Source: Albugo candida (lineage: Eukaryota; Oomycota; Peronosporomycetes; Albuginales). Taken from it: 64,000 nucleotides of DNA. Below the pieces are notes generated by a model. It was given only the letters and a program-made list of their open reading frames with translations. It was not told the DNA's origin and did no database searches. A program made the position numbers and the translations under genes. Positions 31,755 through 43,814 of the stretch are shown here, piece by piece. Numbering within the stretch: the stretch's first letter is position 1; the number at the start of each line of letters is the position of its first letter. The stretch spans positions 62,001 to 126,000 of the forward strand of contig JBDOQK010000067.1 in assembly GCA_040437565.1 (NCBI GenBank). Direction: 5' to 3'.

Positions 31755-32804
31755 ATGTCCGACTACGAAGAAGACGAGGAAAAGTGGATTCAGTGGTTCT
31801 GCAGTTTGCCAGGGAACGAGTACTTTTGTGAGGTGCCACAAAGCTACATCGAGGATTCTTTTAATTTATACGGTCTACGAGCGACCGTACCGCACTTCGA
31901 AGATGCTTTGAACATCATTTTAGATCTCACAGGTCACAACATTTCTTCCTATCGTATAAATATACCTCACCGCTCGCTATAGATATCCCGTACGATGAAG
32001 ATGTACCGCCGTACGCGGCTGAATTATACGGAATGATCCACGCTCGCTACATACTGACTTCACATGGGCTTGATACAATGGTTTGCCCTTAGTGTTTCTC
32101 TTTTTGTATCTCATTAACCTCTTTCGGTATGAATACTAGCTTCAAAAGTATCGGGAAGGTGATTTTGGAGTGTGTCCTCGCGCACTATGTGCCAATCAAT
32201 CAGTTGTGCCGGTCCGCTCTACGTCTTTTTCGATACATGTTCGTCTCTAATCTGGTGCTTAAGGCCGGCTTACATGATGAATGGAAAAAGTCCGAAATGA
32301 AATTATTCTGTCCGAAATGCTGCGACCTGTACGCTCCACCAACAGAATATGAAATCGCACCGCGTACGTAACACAACAAGCATTGACATTATGTTGCTGA
32401 AAGTATTGCATTGTTAATTCAGCAAGCTGCGTTTCTTTTGGTAGTGGATGGAGCGTACTTTGGATCAACTTTTCCTCATTTATTCTTTTTGACGTATAAA
32501 GAGCTCGAACCAACACCATCAACGGCGCTCTATATCCCTCGTATCTTTGGATATAAAATCCACAAAAAGAATGGAAATCGAACCCGACTTGGCATCGCAT
32601 CGCAGGAAGGCGACAAACACGCGCATACGACGACTCTCAATCAAACTCAGGTGTGTTTTCAATAAGCATTCTATGTCGAGAAGCAACGCAAACGTCACAC
32701 AAATGCTGTTATATTGTAATATGTTTGTTGCTATCGGAGACATTTTTTGCATTCTCTCATTTCCATCTTTAATTCCTCTGTTTCTTGTTTAACAGAAGTT
32801 GTAA
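31755..32804 (+). CDS. CK2B: Casein kinase 2 regulatory subunit beta
   Basis: Exon 1 encodes WIQWFCSLPGNEYFCEV and IEDSFNLYGLRATVPHFEDA, the CK2 beta N-terminal signature. Short introns then give DIPYDEDVPPYAAELYGMIH, ARYILTSHGLDTM, LQKYREGDFGVCPRALC, an intron, AGLHDEWKKSEMKLFCPKCC, and DGAYFGSTFPHLFF. The paired cysteines CPRALC and CPKCC form the zinc ribbon used for dimerisation. The C-terminus is IPRIFGYKIHKKNG followed by a short tail and a last tiny exon ending at TAA 32802-32804. The beta dimer holds two catalytic CK2 alpha subunits and selects substrates. The intron between the two Cys pairs uses a weak GTCCGC donor; a frameshift is the alternative reading. Confidence 0.9.
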
Positions 32805-33261
32805 TTATGTTGTGAACTAGCGACGGAATCCGACAAGCGGCAGGAAGAAAGAGTGCGGCGTGCAGGGAGGCATTTCAGCGCGAAGTAAGAAGCGAAAAAT
32901 GTGAACGAGCGCCTGATAGCAACAAATTGCAATATAAACTAGATAGTCGCCATCTTCAATACACTGGAATGATATGTTATCGCAACGTACATTGTGTGCA
33001 TTCATTCAGAGCTTGTAGAGTTTCTACGCGCTCCAACTGTCCTTGTAAAACACGGTCGATACGACATTATACGCTTTCACGATGAGCACAATCAATGCGT
33101 ACAACACGTGGATGCGGATGGGTCTGTTTGCATTGTATTTTACGATTTCGTTGCGCCTATGCAGGCGGAAGAAAAGATTGATCATCGTCATTCTATTAAT
33201 TTCTATACTTAAAACTTGATATTTTCGATACTTTACAGGTTAAAAGTAGCATTCCAGCCAT
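32805..33261. other. Intergenic between CK2 beta and NAD kinase
   Basis: 457 bp. An open frame of 72 codons at 32994-33212 (plus) has no recognisable domain and could be 5' leader sequence of the NAD kinase transcript. Confidence 0.45.
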
Positions 33262-35029
33262 ATGGACCCGAATGCGAACGACAAGAATGCTGGAGCTCGT
33301 GCAGTGTACCAGAATGATGAGGAAGACGAGTCAGGGAATAACTGGAGTCAAGTATGGCCGCGTAAACAATCGTCTGCTTCCTCGCAAAGCTCCAATTCAT
33401 CCACATTCACCATAGAAGAGGATATTCGAGCCATGCAAGAGCAATTACAACGCGTTTTGACGTTCTGTGGACTACAAGCGGAGAACCCGCTGCGACTACA
33501 ACGTAAAATATCCGATTTATTGGATCAATTACGTTTAGTTATCGCAGAAAAGAATTATTGGATGAAACGGGCAACGCGAACAGAAATGGCGCAAGGCGAG
33601 CTGACAGATTACGGTACGGCTTAGGGAGCGGAAGGACAATTGAGACTGATTTATTGACTTGATAGAGGACGAAGAAGGTCGACAGTATCGTCGACGTAGT
33701 AATTCTGAATTGCAAGTGATGGCGGACACAATTGCGTCAACAGGAACAGAGATCGTGAGATGGGAGCAGCAAGAACCGAAGAGCCCAAAGTCTGCTGTTC
33801 AGGTCTTTCGTGAAGGAAGTATGTCCTCGCAATCAACAGCAGACACTTTTATGGATTCACTCGCACAGCCGACTCGACGGAAAAGCTCTAGTGCTATCAG
33901 ACAGAAAAAAGCACCATTCCGATTGCTTCAATGCTCGGATCAGCAGTGTGAAGTACTTACTCCACCGGAAGAAAGCATTCGGGTCCTGCATCGAGCACGT
34001 AATAATGTTCATTTTATGTGGGATGAGAGCCCGAGGGCTGTACTGATCATAAAGAAACCGAATGAGCCTGAAGTCACTGAGACTTTCATTCGTATCGCTT
34101 CCTGGCTCAAAAAAGAAAAGAACTTGCGTGTTATTGTGGAGCCTTCGGTTCACGCTGAATTGAAGCTTGAGGATATAGAGACTTGGGTTTGTAAGGAGCA
34201 ATGGGCCGAGTACGAGAGTTTGATCGATTTTGTCGTCACTTTGGGTGGAGACGGTACTATTTTATGGGTTTCTTCGTTGTTTGAAAAAAGTGTCCCACCA
34301 GTGCTTTCATTCGCGATGGGATCTTTGGGTTTTTTGGCTCCATTTGATTCAGCAGAAGCGTCAGGTACATTTTGAATGTGTGCATAAATCGTTTACTCGC
34401 ATTGGGCTTACGCGTCTCCTTCTTTAGACCATTTGGAGCAAGTAATACATGGAGGATTCTGTGTCTCACTGCGTTCCCGATTGTCTGGAACGATTTTACG
34501 AAAAGACAAATCGATTGAGCCTTTGCAACACAAACTTGCTCTTAATGAGATTCTGATTGATCGCGGTCACAATGCTGGTATTCTGGAGCTAGTCTGCTTT
34601 TGTGATGGTCTTGAAATCACCAAAATCGCGGCGGATGGGATCATTATTGCAACTCCGACTGGATCAACGGCGTACTCTCTGTCAGCCGGTGGATCAATGA
34701 CACATCCTTCCGTACCAAGCATGCTGTTCACACCCATTTGCCCTCACACGTTATCGTTTCGACCATTGTTATTCCCAGACAGCGCTACAATCAAGATCCT
34801 CTTACCAATAACCAGTCGAGCAGCTTCGGCCTACGTCTCCTTCGACGGGAAAAATCGCGTTCGCTTGGAGCGTGGGGATGCCGTTGTCGTACGTGTGTCC
34901 GCGTACCCGGTCCCTTCCATTTGCAGAAAGAATGAAAATCACGATTGGTTCGATTCGGTCGTCACCAACCTCAATTGGAATGTCCGGAAGCCTCAGAAAC
35001 CTTTGCAGGTGCAACTCGATTTTCAGTAA
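33262..35029 (+). CDS. NAD kinase
   Basis: Three exons fit exactly in phase: 33262-33613, 33666-34364 and 34428-35029, with introns of 52 and 63 bp, giving 550 residues. The N-terminal 200 residues are Ser-rich with a short coiled coil, probably regulatory. The kinase core shows VTLGGDGTILW (the GGDGT motif that phosphorylates NAD), MGSLGFLAPF, ALNEILIDRG (NE/D substrate site), and GIIIATPTGSTAYSLSAGGS. The C-terminal beta domain follows (SFDGKNRVRLERGD). It makes NADP+ from NAD+ and ATP. No targeting peptide is evident, so it is probably cytosolic. It lies just downstream of CK2 beta on the same strand. Confidence 0.93.
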
Positions 35030-35123
35030 CATTCGTCAAATTCGTGGCACAATGTTTTTTCGTATGTATAGATTCAGTACGTCTGAATGCATATTTATTA
35101 CCTCAATGCAATTTCTCATTAAA

Positions 35124-37868
35124 TTACGTCAATTCGATCTGTTCTAAAAGATGGCGCAACTCCAATTGGTGAGCTTGTTTCATTTCGCGAATTTTCGACT
35201 CCAATGAGCTGATATCGTCTGAAAGCCTTTTGCATTGTGAATGAGCTTCGAGGCATTTGTGCTTGTAAGCGTCGCGTTTCTGGAAATTGGTGTCAGATAC
35301 AATGTGCGGCAAAAGCCCGCCGTACCCGTTGCGTCTTATTCAGCTCGTGCATTATTTTCTTCATCGCTCTTTTCATGTCTTCCTTGAAAGCCTCACTTTG
35401 ACTCGTGTGCTCTGCAGCCAACAGCTTGAGCTTGTGCTATTGGGGTACAAACGCCTGAGCTTGACTATCGTCATGGAAGGAGGAAAAGACTTCCTACCTG
35501 CCATTCTCGTACATCCTTCTTATGAGCTTCTTTTTCCTCTTCTAATTGCTCGGTCAATCCCGCGAGATCTCGCTCCAGAAAGCCAAGCTGACAGCATTCT
35601 GTCAGTGGAATTGAATAGACAAAGACCTCGCACCTTGGCATCCATTTGACTTGACTCGAGCTTTATTTCTTCCAGGTCCTGCAAAGTATCACTGGGGCAC
35701 GTTATCGTTCACTGTTGACGGCGTCGATGTTTAGACGCACCGATGCGTGGATTGTAATGTTTTGTACTCGTATTCCACTTCTTTGACCTTNNNNNNNNNN
35801 NNNNNNNNNNNNNNNNNNNNNNNNNNNNNNNNNNNNNNNNNNNNNNNNNNNNNNNNNNNNNNNNNNNNNNNNNNNNNNNNNNNNNNNNNNAGCATTCTGT
35901 CAGTGGAATTGAATAGACAAAGACCTCGCACCTTGGCATCCATTTGACTTGACTCGAGCTTTATTTCTTCCAGGTCCTGCAAAGTATCACTGGGGCACGT
36001 TATCGTTCACTGTTGACGGCGTCGATGTTTAGACGCACCGATGCGTGGATTGTAATGTTTTGTACTCGTATTCCACTTCTTTGACCTTATTTCGATGAGA
36101 GACGCATTCGGTCTTCAGCTTTGAGCTCTAAGAGAAGAGAGAAGCTTGAAACCCGACATTGAGTCGACAGAATCGCTAAATACCACTTCCTGTGCGGCTT
36201 GAAGCTGCTTCGTCATGCGCTCCCGCTCGGTTTCCATCTGCTGAATTGTCTTTTGCAGGTCGCCTGCTTTCAAGCTGTGCTGACGAGCGACATCTTCCGC
36301 CTTTTGCTGCAGCTGTTGAATTTCATCCTGCTTCATCAAAATCTATCGTGCCGAGCAAACAAGTCAGAAGGCTACTGTTTCTTCTCCCCAACGAGCTCTA
36401 CCTGCTTCTCCATACTTTGTACCTGGCTTATAGAATCAGCGAGATCGGCCTCTTTCGTTTTCAGTCGCAAGTTCAGCTGATACATTTCATCGCTGTTCTC
36501 TGTTTTATTGTAAGTCGGAGCCGCTTGTGAGGTCAATTCAGCCGACTGTAATCGCTGTGTGAGCAATTGTACTCGTTCCTGGAGAGCGAGTCTTTCCCGT
36601 TCCCAAGCGCTTTGCTCCTCACGCAATCTATAAGGCATCTTTCAATCGAGTATCTTTGTTTTTCGTGATAATGAGTGGAACCTTGTACTGACAGAGGTGT
36701 GAGAGGACAGCAGCAAGGCCTCTTGTTGTCGTATTTGGTCGCGTTGCTTGTCAGTATTGATACTCGCTTCTATCAGCTTGGCTTCCGTCTCACTAAACTT
36801 GATTCGTAGTCCGTCCCAATCGTGCTGGAGCTTGTTCAGCTGTCAAGAGTTTGAATCGTTGTAAGCCGTGTGCGTTCAGACCACGACCTACCTGACGTTC
36901 TTTGGCCTTCAAGTCGAGTTCCAAAGCAACATTTCGAGCCTGAACACTAACCAAAAGCTTTTCTCGATTGAGATGATCGCTTTCTTCTCTTTTTTGAAGC
37001 TTTTCGTTCACTTCGCGGACTCCCTAACGGGCTCAGATCATCACGAGATTGCCGCGTAGGCTTTACGTACGGCTAATTCCTCAAGTAGTTCTTTTATCTC
37101 TCCTTCAGCTTGGATCCGGAGACTGGTGGAATGCTTTACGGCTTCTCGTAATTGACTCAATTCACAATGTTCTTCTCCTTCTTTTAGCTGCTGCTTCAAG
37201 TCGCTTATTTGAAAATTGTGAGCGGCCTGTAGGGATTCTACTTCGTTCGCCTGGTCGGTGGCAAATTGCTCATACTCGCTCTTCAGAAGCTCATAGTCCC
37301 GACGATACTGGAAAGCGGCTTGTCGATGATTTTCAACCTCTTGCCTCAGCGAGTCCATTTTCTGCATTTGGGGACCTTCCAGCTCTTCTTGTATTTCCAG
37401 CCTCAATTGCTCCAAATCTTTTGGTGGAGCAAATGTGCTCTGAAGACGTTCGAATTCACGAGCTTTTGATTCCAATTGCTTTTTCCACTTTGTAATAAGC
37501 TCTTCATGACGACGATCTGCTTCAATCTGTCATGAAAGCCCCGTAAGCTTTCGAAGCAAATAAAGGCTGCAACTGATTTCTCAACCTTTTGCTCTGTCGC
37601 CTGGAAAAAAGCCTTTTGCATTCTCTCATAACGTTCATGTAATCGCATCAGTTCACTACTCAGCTTTCAGTTTCGCAGTCAGCATCACCCTATTGAATGA
37701 AGAAAGCGGAGCCTGCATGCGTACTTTAGCGCTCTGCTCGCGTGCCTCATCGCGCTCAAGCTGAATCGCTTGATTCAAAGAAACTGCTTTTTGCAGGTCC
37801 GTGTTCAAGTGCACAATCTGTTCCAACAGAGTAGCATAGCGCGTGGAAGGAGACGAATCTTCTGCCAT
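35124..37868 (-). CDS. CEP83/CCDC41-like centriolar distal-appendage coiled-coil protein
   Basis: An intron-rich coiled-coil gene. The start MAEDSSPSTRYATLLEQIV is at 37868. The segment at about 37270-37440, PPKDLEQLRLEIQEELEGP followed by YRRDYELLKSEYEQF, aligns with human CEP83 (LELLRAQIQQELETP and YEHTFLKSEFEH). The rest is continuous heptad sequence to the stop at 35124. CEP83 sits at the distal appendages of the mother centriole and is needed to dock basal bodies, which fits flagellated zoospores. Two gaps with duplicated flanks affect it: one internal (35791-35890) and one across the start, so the first exon occurs again at 38047-38225 with a second ATG at 38147. Exon borders are approximate. 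Confidence 0.7.
35791..35890. other. Assembly gap inside the CEP83-like gene with duplicated flank
   Basis: 100 N. 198 bp (35593-35790) repeated at 35891-36088. Confidence 0.95.
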
Positions 37869-37946
37869 CAAAGCATGGAAAAGGATGATGTTATTATGAG
37901 TCTTATTAGCACTGAAATAGCAAAAAGACACGACTTTTGGTGCTCG

Positions 37947-38046
37947 NNNNNNNNNNNNNNNNNNNNNNNNNNNNNNNNNNNNNNNNNNNNNNNNNNNNNN
38001 NNNNNNNNNNNNNNNNNNNNNNNNNNNNNNNNNNNNNNNNNNNNNN
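37947..38046. other. Assembly gap upstream of the CEP83-like gene with duplicated flank
   Basis: 100 N. 179 bp (37768-37946) repeated at 38047-38225, so the first coding exon appears twice. Confidence 0.95.
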
Positions 38047-38225
38047 GCTTGATTCAAAGAAACTGCTTTTTGCAGGTCCGTGTTCAAGTGCACAATCTGT
38101 TCCAACAGAGTAGCATAGCGCGTGGAAGGAGACGAATCTTCTGCCATCAAAGCATGGAAAAGGATGATGTTATTATGAGTCTTATTAGCACTGAAATAGC
38201 AAAAAGACACGACTTTTGGTGCTCG

Positions 38226-38667
38226 AAAACTCGCACTATTCTCTTATTTCACCTATTTACGCTGTTCCGACGGCACTTTGCTCACTCCAATGTCTATTTA
38301 TTATTCATTATACAATGTGTCTTACTGCTAGAATTTGTCACTACTCTGAACGACGTCATACGGTCGAATAAAGACGTGCAAGGTTATTCTCTAAACGTCT
38401 ATCAAATAGATAGATCGATTACGTACTGATTTTGTGTCTGCATGATGCAGTGTGAGCGCAACTTACTCGTTCTAAGAGCGAGAAGTGTGTCATTTCGTCG
38501 TCGAAAATATTTCATTCTCAAGCGGATGTCTTGCCATTTTAATCCAATCAAACGACGCAATTCATCCGCTTTCGAACTTTTGAATGCGAAAATCGCAAAA
38601 AAGCGCAATTTTTCCGATTGATAACTTACTTTCTATAACGTAAACGAATCGGAAAACAGCTCTACTA
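38226..38667. promoter_or_regulatory. Divergent promoter region between CEP83-like and kinesin-14
   Basis: The two genes point away from each other and share this intergenic segment of about 440 bp. No specific element is identified. Confidence 0.45.
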
Positions 38668-41600
38668 ATGAAACGAAATCGTGAAAAGGACGATCATCAC
38701 TCTACCAATGACGCAAACTCTTTTCTTGAACGCGATACGCTAATAAACGAAAAAGACTCGGAACCGACCTGCAAAGTGAGTCGCGTCAGCATGGAGCATC
38801 GCGCAGACGCCGAACAAACGTCCCCGCCGACAACGCCGGCTGCTCATCGCTTTGGCTTTGGATTCAAAGCCTCACAATTGAAAGTATCGATGGAAAAAGC
38901 ACTTTTAAAATCGCTCCCGGAGGAAAACAGTGCACAATTGACAGAGAAGACGGATCCATTGACCAGCTCCAATGCGAATGATTGTTTTGTATCGACCACC
39001 AACGCTATTGACATCCCTACAAAGCCCATTTCTGACGATACAAACTCTCTAAATGCAAAAATGCAAACGTCAGGCTCCAAAAAAGTACTCGCAAACTCGA
39101 CCGCAAAATCAAATTCCGGACATCGTATCACATTAAGAAGCATAGAGAAGAAGCAAAATCGAGGAGGATTGACTCAGTATACCCTGAAACGATCGTCTTT
39201 TGTACCGAGTATCAAGAAGAGCGAGAAGACCGGGCCGCAGGATGAAAATAAGGAAAATATGACACGAGCGATTGTGTCGGCGCACAGCTCAGCTTTGAAT
39301 TCGACGGAATCGCTTCGGACGAAATTCGAGCAAAGTCGTATCGATGAGATCGAAACGATTCTCAAGTATCGAGCAAAAGCAAGCAAATTCAATAATAAGG
39401 CGCGACAGGAAGAACAAGTGCAATACATCCGGAAGCTCAAAAACGTTCTTCGTACAGTGTGTTCTGAAATCAGACATATCAATGGGAACGTCAGCGACGT
39501 TGAAAGTGATTTTGTGGCTGAGAAACAAAAGCTCACACAACGAGTTGCTTTGGCTGAAAATGCTGCAAGAGAAGCGTTTGGACGTGTTGCAAATTTATTG
39601 GAAGAGACAAAGAGTTTGAGTAAGGAGAAGGAAACTATGCACAGAGAGAAACAAACGCTTTCAGAAAAGCTTTACGTCGTCGAAAAGACCGTCGAGGACT
39701 CCTCAAACGCACAAAGCGATTTGGAAAAGAGAAAAGAGCAGTTGGAAGAGCAAGTTGAGCAATCTCAAATAAGAATGGAAAAGCTTACGAAAGAAGTGGA
39801 GTCTTTACGCGCTTCCCTTTCAGATTGTGAACGTACGTACGAAGAAAAGGCAAAGGAGTTGGAACGCTCTCACCACACGCAAAGCGAAAAGGAGGCAAAG
39901 AGGTAAATGCCAATTCGATGGGCTTATTGTATGGTGTGTGACTCTCATTTTAGGAGGAATGAGCAGACGGAAAAGCTTCAATCACAAGTGACAAAACTGC
40001 TTGAGGATTCAAGTCAACTCGCTTTAGATCGGGAGAAATTTAAACAGCAAGCGTGCGTGTTGGAAGATGAGCTGAAATCGGAGCGTGAGAAACGGAATCG
40101 AATGGAGATGGAAAAGTGCACAATGAGAACACTGCATGAAGCCCTCGAATCCCGTTTCGCCAGTACGCAGGACGATTTGGCCGAGTTGAAGAGTAAAATG
40201 AAGGAGAAGGAGAGTGAACTCTCCCGATTGATTCAAAGCATTACTGAGATGCAGAAACTCTCATCGAATGCCAATAGCAAACTCGATACGGAGAAGAGGC
40301 AATTACAGGACAAGATGGAGACTCTACAGAGAACAAACAAGGAGCTGGAACGTTCCGAGAGGAATCTACAAAATGAATTGAAAGACGCTCTTCAAACGCT
40401 CGAGGTGACAATTATCAATCAAAGAGGAAAATGATCTGAGAGATTCTCTTTGCAGAAAACCACGCGGGAACGTGATACTGCTGCGAAACAATTGACTGAG
40501 AACGAGAAATCGCATCAAAGTGTGGAGATTCGTCATCAGGAGATCGCAAAGCAGGCGACAGTGAATGCGGCAATACGTCAAACACTGGAAAGTCAGTTGA
40601 AAGAAATGCGTATCGAACACGTCGCAGTGAACGCTCAGATGGAAGCGGTGAAATTTGAAATGCGAAATGTGCAGCAGAATTGTGACGAGCTTAAGATTTC
40701 TTATGAGGAAAAAGTAGCCGATCTCGAGGCTTTAGCAAAGGCAGCAAAAGCGTGTGCGAGCGAACAAGTGGAAAAGCTCAGAGAAAGTAATGTCAGCTTG
40801 AAAAGCGAGGTCGCTACTCTCCGTGATCGGCTCAGTAGCGTCCGTGATGAAGATCTCGAAGAGCTTTGCACTGTGAGACGCGATAATGAAATTCTCCGTC
40901 TACGACTTCGAGAAACGTCAAATCAAGGAAGTCAATCGATCGCTGAAAAGGATCAGCTGATCACCGAATTACAGGAGAAGATACGTCAAGGCGAGAAAGC
41001 TCGACGTCTTATGCACAACACGATCCAGGAACTACGTGGAAATGTTCGCGTATTCGTTCGTGCTCGACCATTCTTACCGTACGAAATGGTCGAAAAAAAG
41101 CAGCCCGAGTCGATTATCTCCTGCGAATGCGACGGCCAATCACTGAAAATCACACGGCCGATGAAAGGACAAGAGTCTGTAGTGTCGAGCTTCACATTTG
41201 ACAAAGTGTTTCCACCTTGCGCTGGACAGGACGTTGTGTTCACAGAAGTCTCGGAATTTGTCCAATCTTCCCTGGACGGATATCACGTCTGCTTGTTCTC
41301 TTACGGTCAAACTGGTTCCGGGAAGACGCATACGGTGCGTGCTGTTGCGTGTATTACATTGAGAAACAATGTGTGATTTGTGCGCAAACGACAGATGCAA
41401 GGAAGCGGAACCGGTCAAATGCGTGGAATCATCCCACGAGCCATTGAGAAAGTATTGAATGAGTGTGAGCTACAACGAGAGGAAGGATGGGTGTACACGA
41501 CCCGTGTCTCGTTCATGGAGATCTACAATGAGACCATCAAAGACCTTCTGGAGCCAACTTTGAATGGGAATCGAAAATTATGTATCAAGAAAGACACTCG

Positions 41601-42198
41601 TGGGAATTTCTACGTCTCTGACCTCACTATCGTCGATGTATGTGCAATGGATCAAGTAGAAGCGCTTATGGAACGAGCGAGTCGAGCACGAAGTGTTGCC
41701 AGCACGGATATGAATGCTCAATCGTCTCGATCACACAGTCTTTTCACATTGTATCTTCAAGGTGTCCGCGACTCGGACGGAATCGTACTCGATGGACGAT
41801 TGAATCTGGTCGATTTGGCGGGAAGTGAGCGAGCATCTCGATCGAATGTGACTGGCGATCGACTTAAGGAGACTCAGGCGATCAATAAGAGTCTGAGCTG
41901 CTTGGCAGACGTCTTCACTGCGATCGGCAATAAGGCTTCCCACGTACGTTGTGCTGTATGCTTTATGCGTTGTGTCTCATAGGACGTGTTACAGATTCCA
42001 TTCCGCAACTCGAAGCTGACGTATCTGCTGCAGAATTGCCTGTCGGGCGATGGGAAGACTTTGATGATGGTGAATCTCTCTCCGACATTCGAATCGGCCA
42101 ACGAGACTCTCTGTTCATTGCGATTTGCAAAACAGGTGAATCAGTGTGAGCTCGGAAAGGCCAAACGACAAATCAAATCGAAAAACGACGTAAAGTAA
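38668..42198 (+). CDS. Kinesin-14, C-terminal minus-end-directed motor
   Basis: Five exons are in phase by eye: 38668-39902, 39954-40404, 40456-41334, 41395-41943 and 41995-42198, giving 1105 residues. The N-terminal part is basic and low complexity, the middle about 500 residues are coiled coil, and the motor is at the C-terminus. The kinesin-14 neck junction reads [16 protein letters not shown]. Motor motifs are [10 protein letters not shown] (P-loop), NAQSSRSH (switch I), LVDLAGSE (switch II) and [11 protein letters not shown]. Motors with this layout cross-link spindle microtubules or move cargo to minus ends. The P-loop is split from the following strand by an intron. It is followed at 99 bp by the nuclease-like gene on the same strand. 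Confidence 0.94.
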
Positions 42199-42297
42199 CA
42201 AATTCAGTGCATTAGTCGTTCACGCGCACGCGCGAGTGTTTATAGCGTATCCGTAAAGTAAATATATCGCCATTTCGCACTTGAAATTCACTGTCTA

Positions 42298-43814
42298 ATG
42301 GAGCGAAACGATTGCAATTCGACAGAGACTCTTGTTGCTCGATACGCTGCGAGTCGGATCGCAGCGATTATTGGGCTTCATGCGTATGCGGATATCGTTC
42401 AAGACTTTTGTGAGGTTTGTGAGCGGTGTGGCGGCAGATGACGATTCTCGAGGTAGTATTTGTATCAGGATCGAGTCGAATTGATGGAACNNNNNNNNNN
42501 NNNNNNNNNNNNNNNNNNNNNNNNNNNNNNNNNNNNNNNNNNNNNNNNNNNNNNNNNNNNNNNNNNNNNNNNNNNNNNNNNNNNNNNNNNTCGCAGCGAT
42601 TATTGGGCTTCATGCGTATGCGGATATCGTTCAAGACTTTTGTGAGGTTTGTGAGCGGTGTGGCGGCAGATGACGATTCTCGAGGTAGTATTTGTATCAG
42701 GATCGAGTCGAATTGATGGAACGCGATGCGTCTGAGCTCAAGCTGGAGATTTTATCGAGAGATGAAGAACTCGAGCAGATCGTTAGGCTTACGGGGAAGA
42801 AAGGAAAACGGACGCTGGAAGAGATTTTGTCGTGGACGCGAGAACCGCTACAAGGAGAGAATGCAGTGACGCTGGGGAATGCGAGGACGCTATTAGAAGA
42901 CTCACGGAATGCATTGACATGCGCGCGAAAGCGGAATAAAATCAGCACGGAGCAATGTGCGCAGGCGGAAAGTATAATGCGATCGCGAATTCGACAAAGT
43001 GTCGGCGTGAGGAACGAGCAATTGGCGATAAAAGTACGTTTGCTATCTCCCTTTTGCGTTGGCGCTGAACGCTGAGACTTCGTGCTTTTGTACTTTGTGG
43101 CGTGGAAGGCGTATGAGACGAACACAGGGTGCGACTTTTATTGACATTGGATGGAGCTCACAATTGCTGTACAGGAATCAAGTGCGAGAAATGAATGACG
43201 TGTACCACTATCTGATCTTCCCACATGTGGCCAACGCGATGAACACATTTAGGGTCGAAAAACAGCTGAGAAGACTTTGCATCCCAAAGACGTTGACCTC
43301 GGGAAATGACCGAGAAAGAGAGCAAATGGAGCGTAGTGGGTACTTTTCGATTTGCGGAATGGTCGATGGGGTCTGTGATGCGTTGAAAATTGTGAATGCG
43401 ACGTCGGAGGATGAGGAATGGGAGCTTGTTCGGATTCTCGTGGAGGTGAAGAATCGTGTCCACGCGTTCGCTGATCCGCCTCCACTTCACGATTGTATCC
43501 AAATGGCGATATATTTCAAGATGCTCGACGTTCAGGAAGGCGATTTGGTCCAATTTATGAATGAGGATGAGATGGTTATCCACACCACACGCGTATCGTG
43601 GGATTTGTATCCTCTGAATTGCCGGATGTACGGCGATGAAAGTAGTGGGAATCAAGCTTGGAATATCTGGAATTCCATCATAATGCCGCGATTGTATCGA
43701 TACACTGAAATGATTGAGAAATTCAGAAGAAATGACGACCTTCGTCTGAGCTTTCTCAGCGCTGAGAAACGAACACAAGTGTCTCTGATTCGAACGGAAT
43801 GTGATTTCTTATGA
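42298..43814 (+). CDS. Coiled-coil protein with PD-(D/E)XK nuclease-like domain, family not named
   Basis: Four exons fit in phase (42298-42414, 42689-43033, 43109-43128, 43175-43814), giving 373 residues when the duplicated gap flank is ignored. Residues 1-154 form a helical, coiled-coil-like region (DASELKLEILSRDEELEQIV). The C-terminal domain has the motif order of RecB-like PD-(D/E)XK nucleases: Glu157 in AYETNTG, Asp225 in GMVDGVCD, Glu251-x-Lys253 in ILVEVKNRV, and Gln270/Tyr274 in CIQMAIYF (QxxxY). This suggests a metal-dependent DNA nuclease, but no named family was recognised and activity is inference. Its stop overlaps the stop of the convergent gene at 43809. A gap at 42491-42590 lies in intron 1 and exon 2 sequence. 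Confidence 0.7.
42491..42590. other. Assembly gap with duplicated flank in the nuclease-like gene
   Basis: 100 N. 132 bp (42359-42490) repeated at 42591-42722. Confidence 0.95.

Noticed and set aside
32994-33212. 72-codon ORF before NAD kinase as a separate gene
   Set aside because: No domain, no clear start context, and it lies in the likely 5' leader of NAD kinase.
37768-38225. Tandem duplication of the first CEP83-like exon
   Set aside because: The two copies are identical and separated only by a 100-N gap, so an unmerged contig end explains it.
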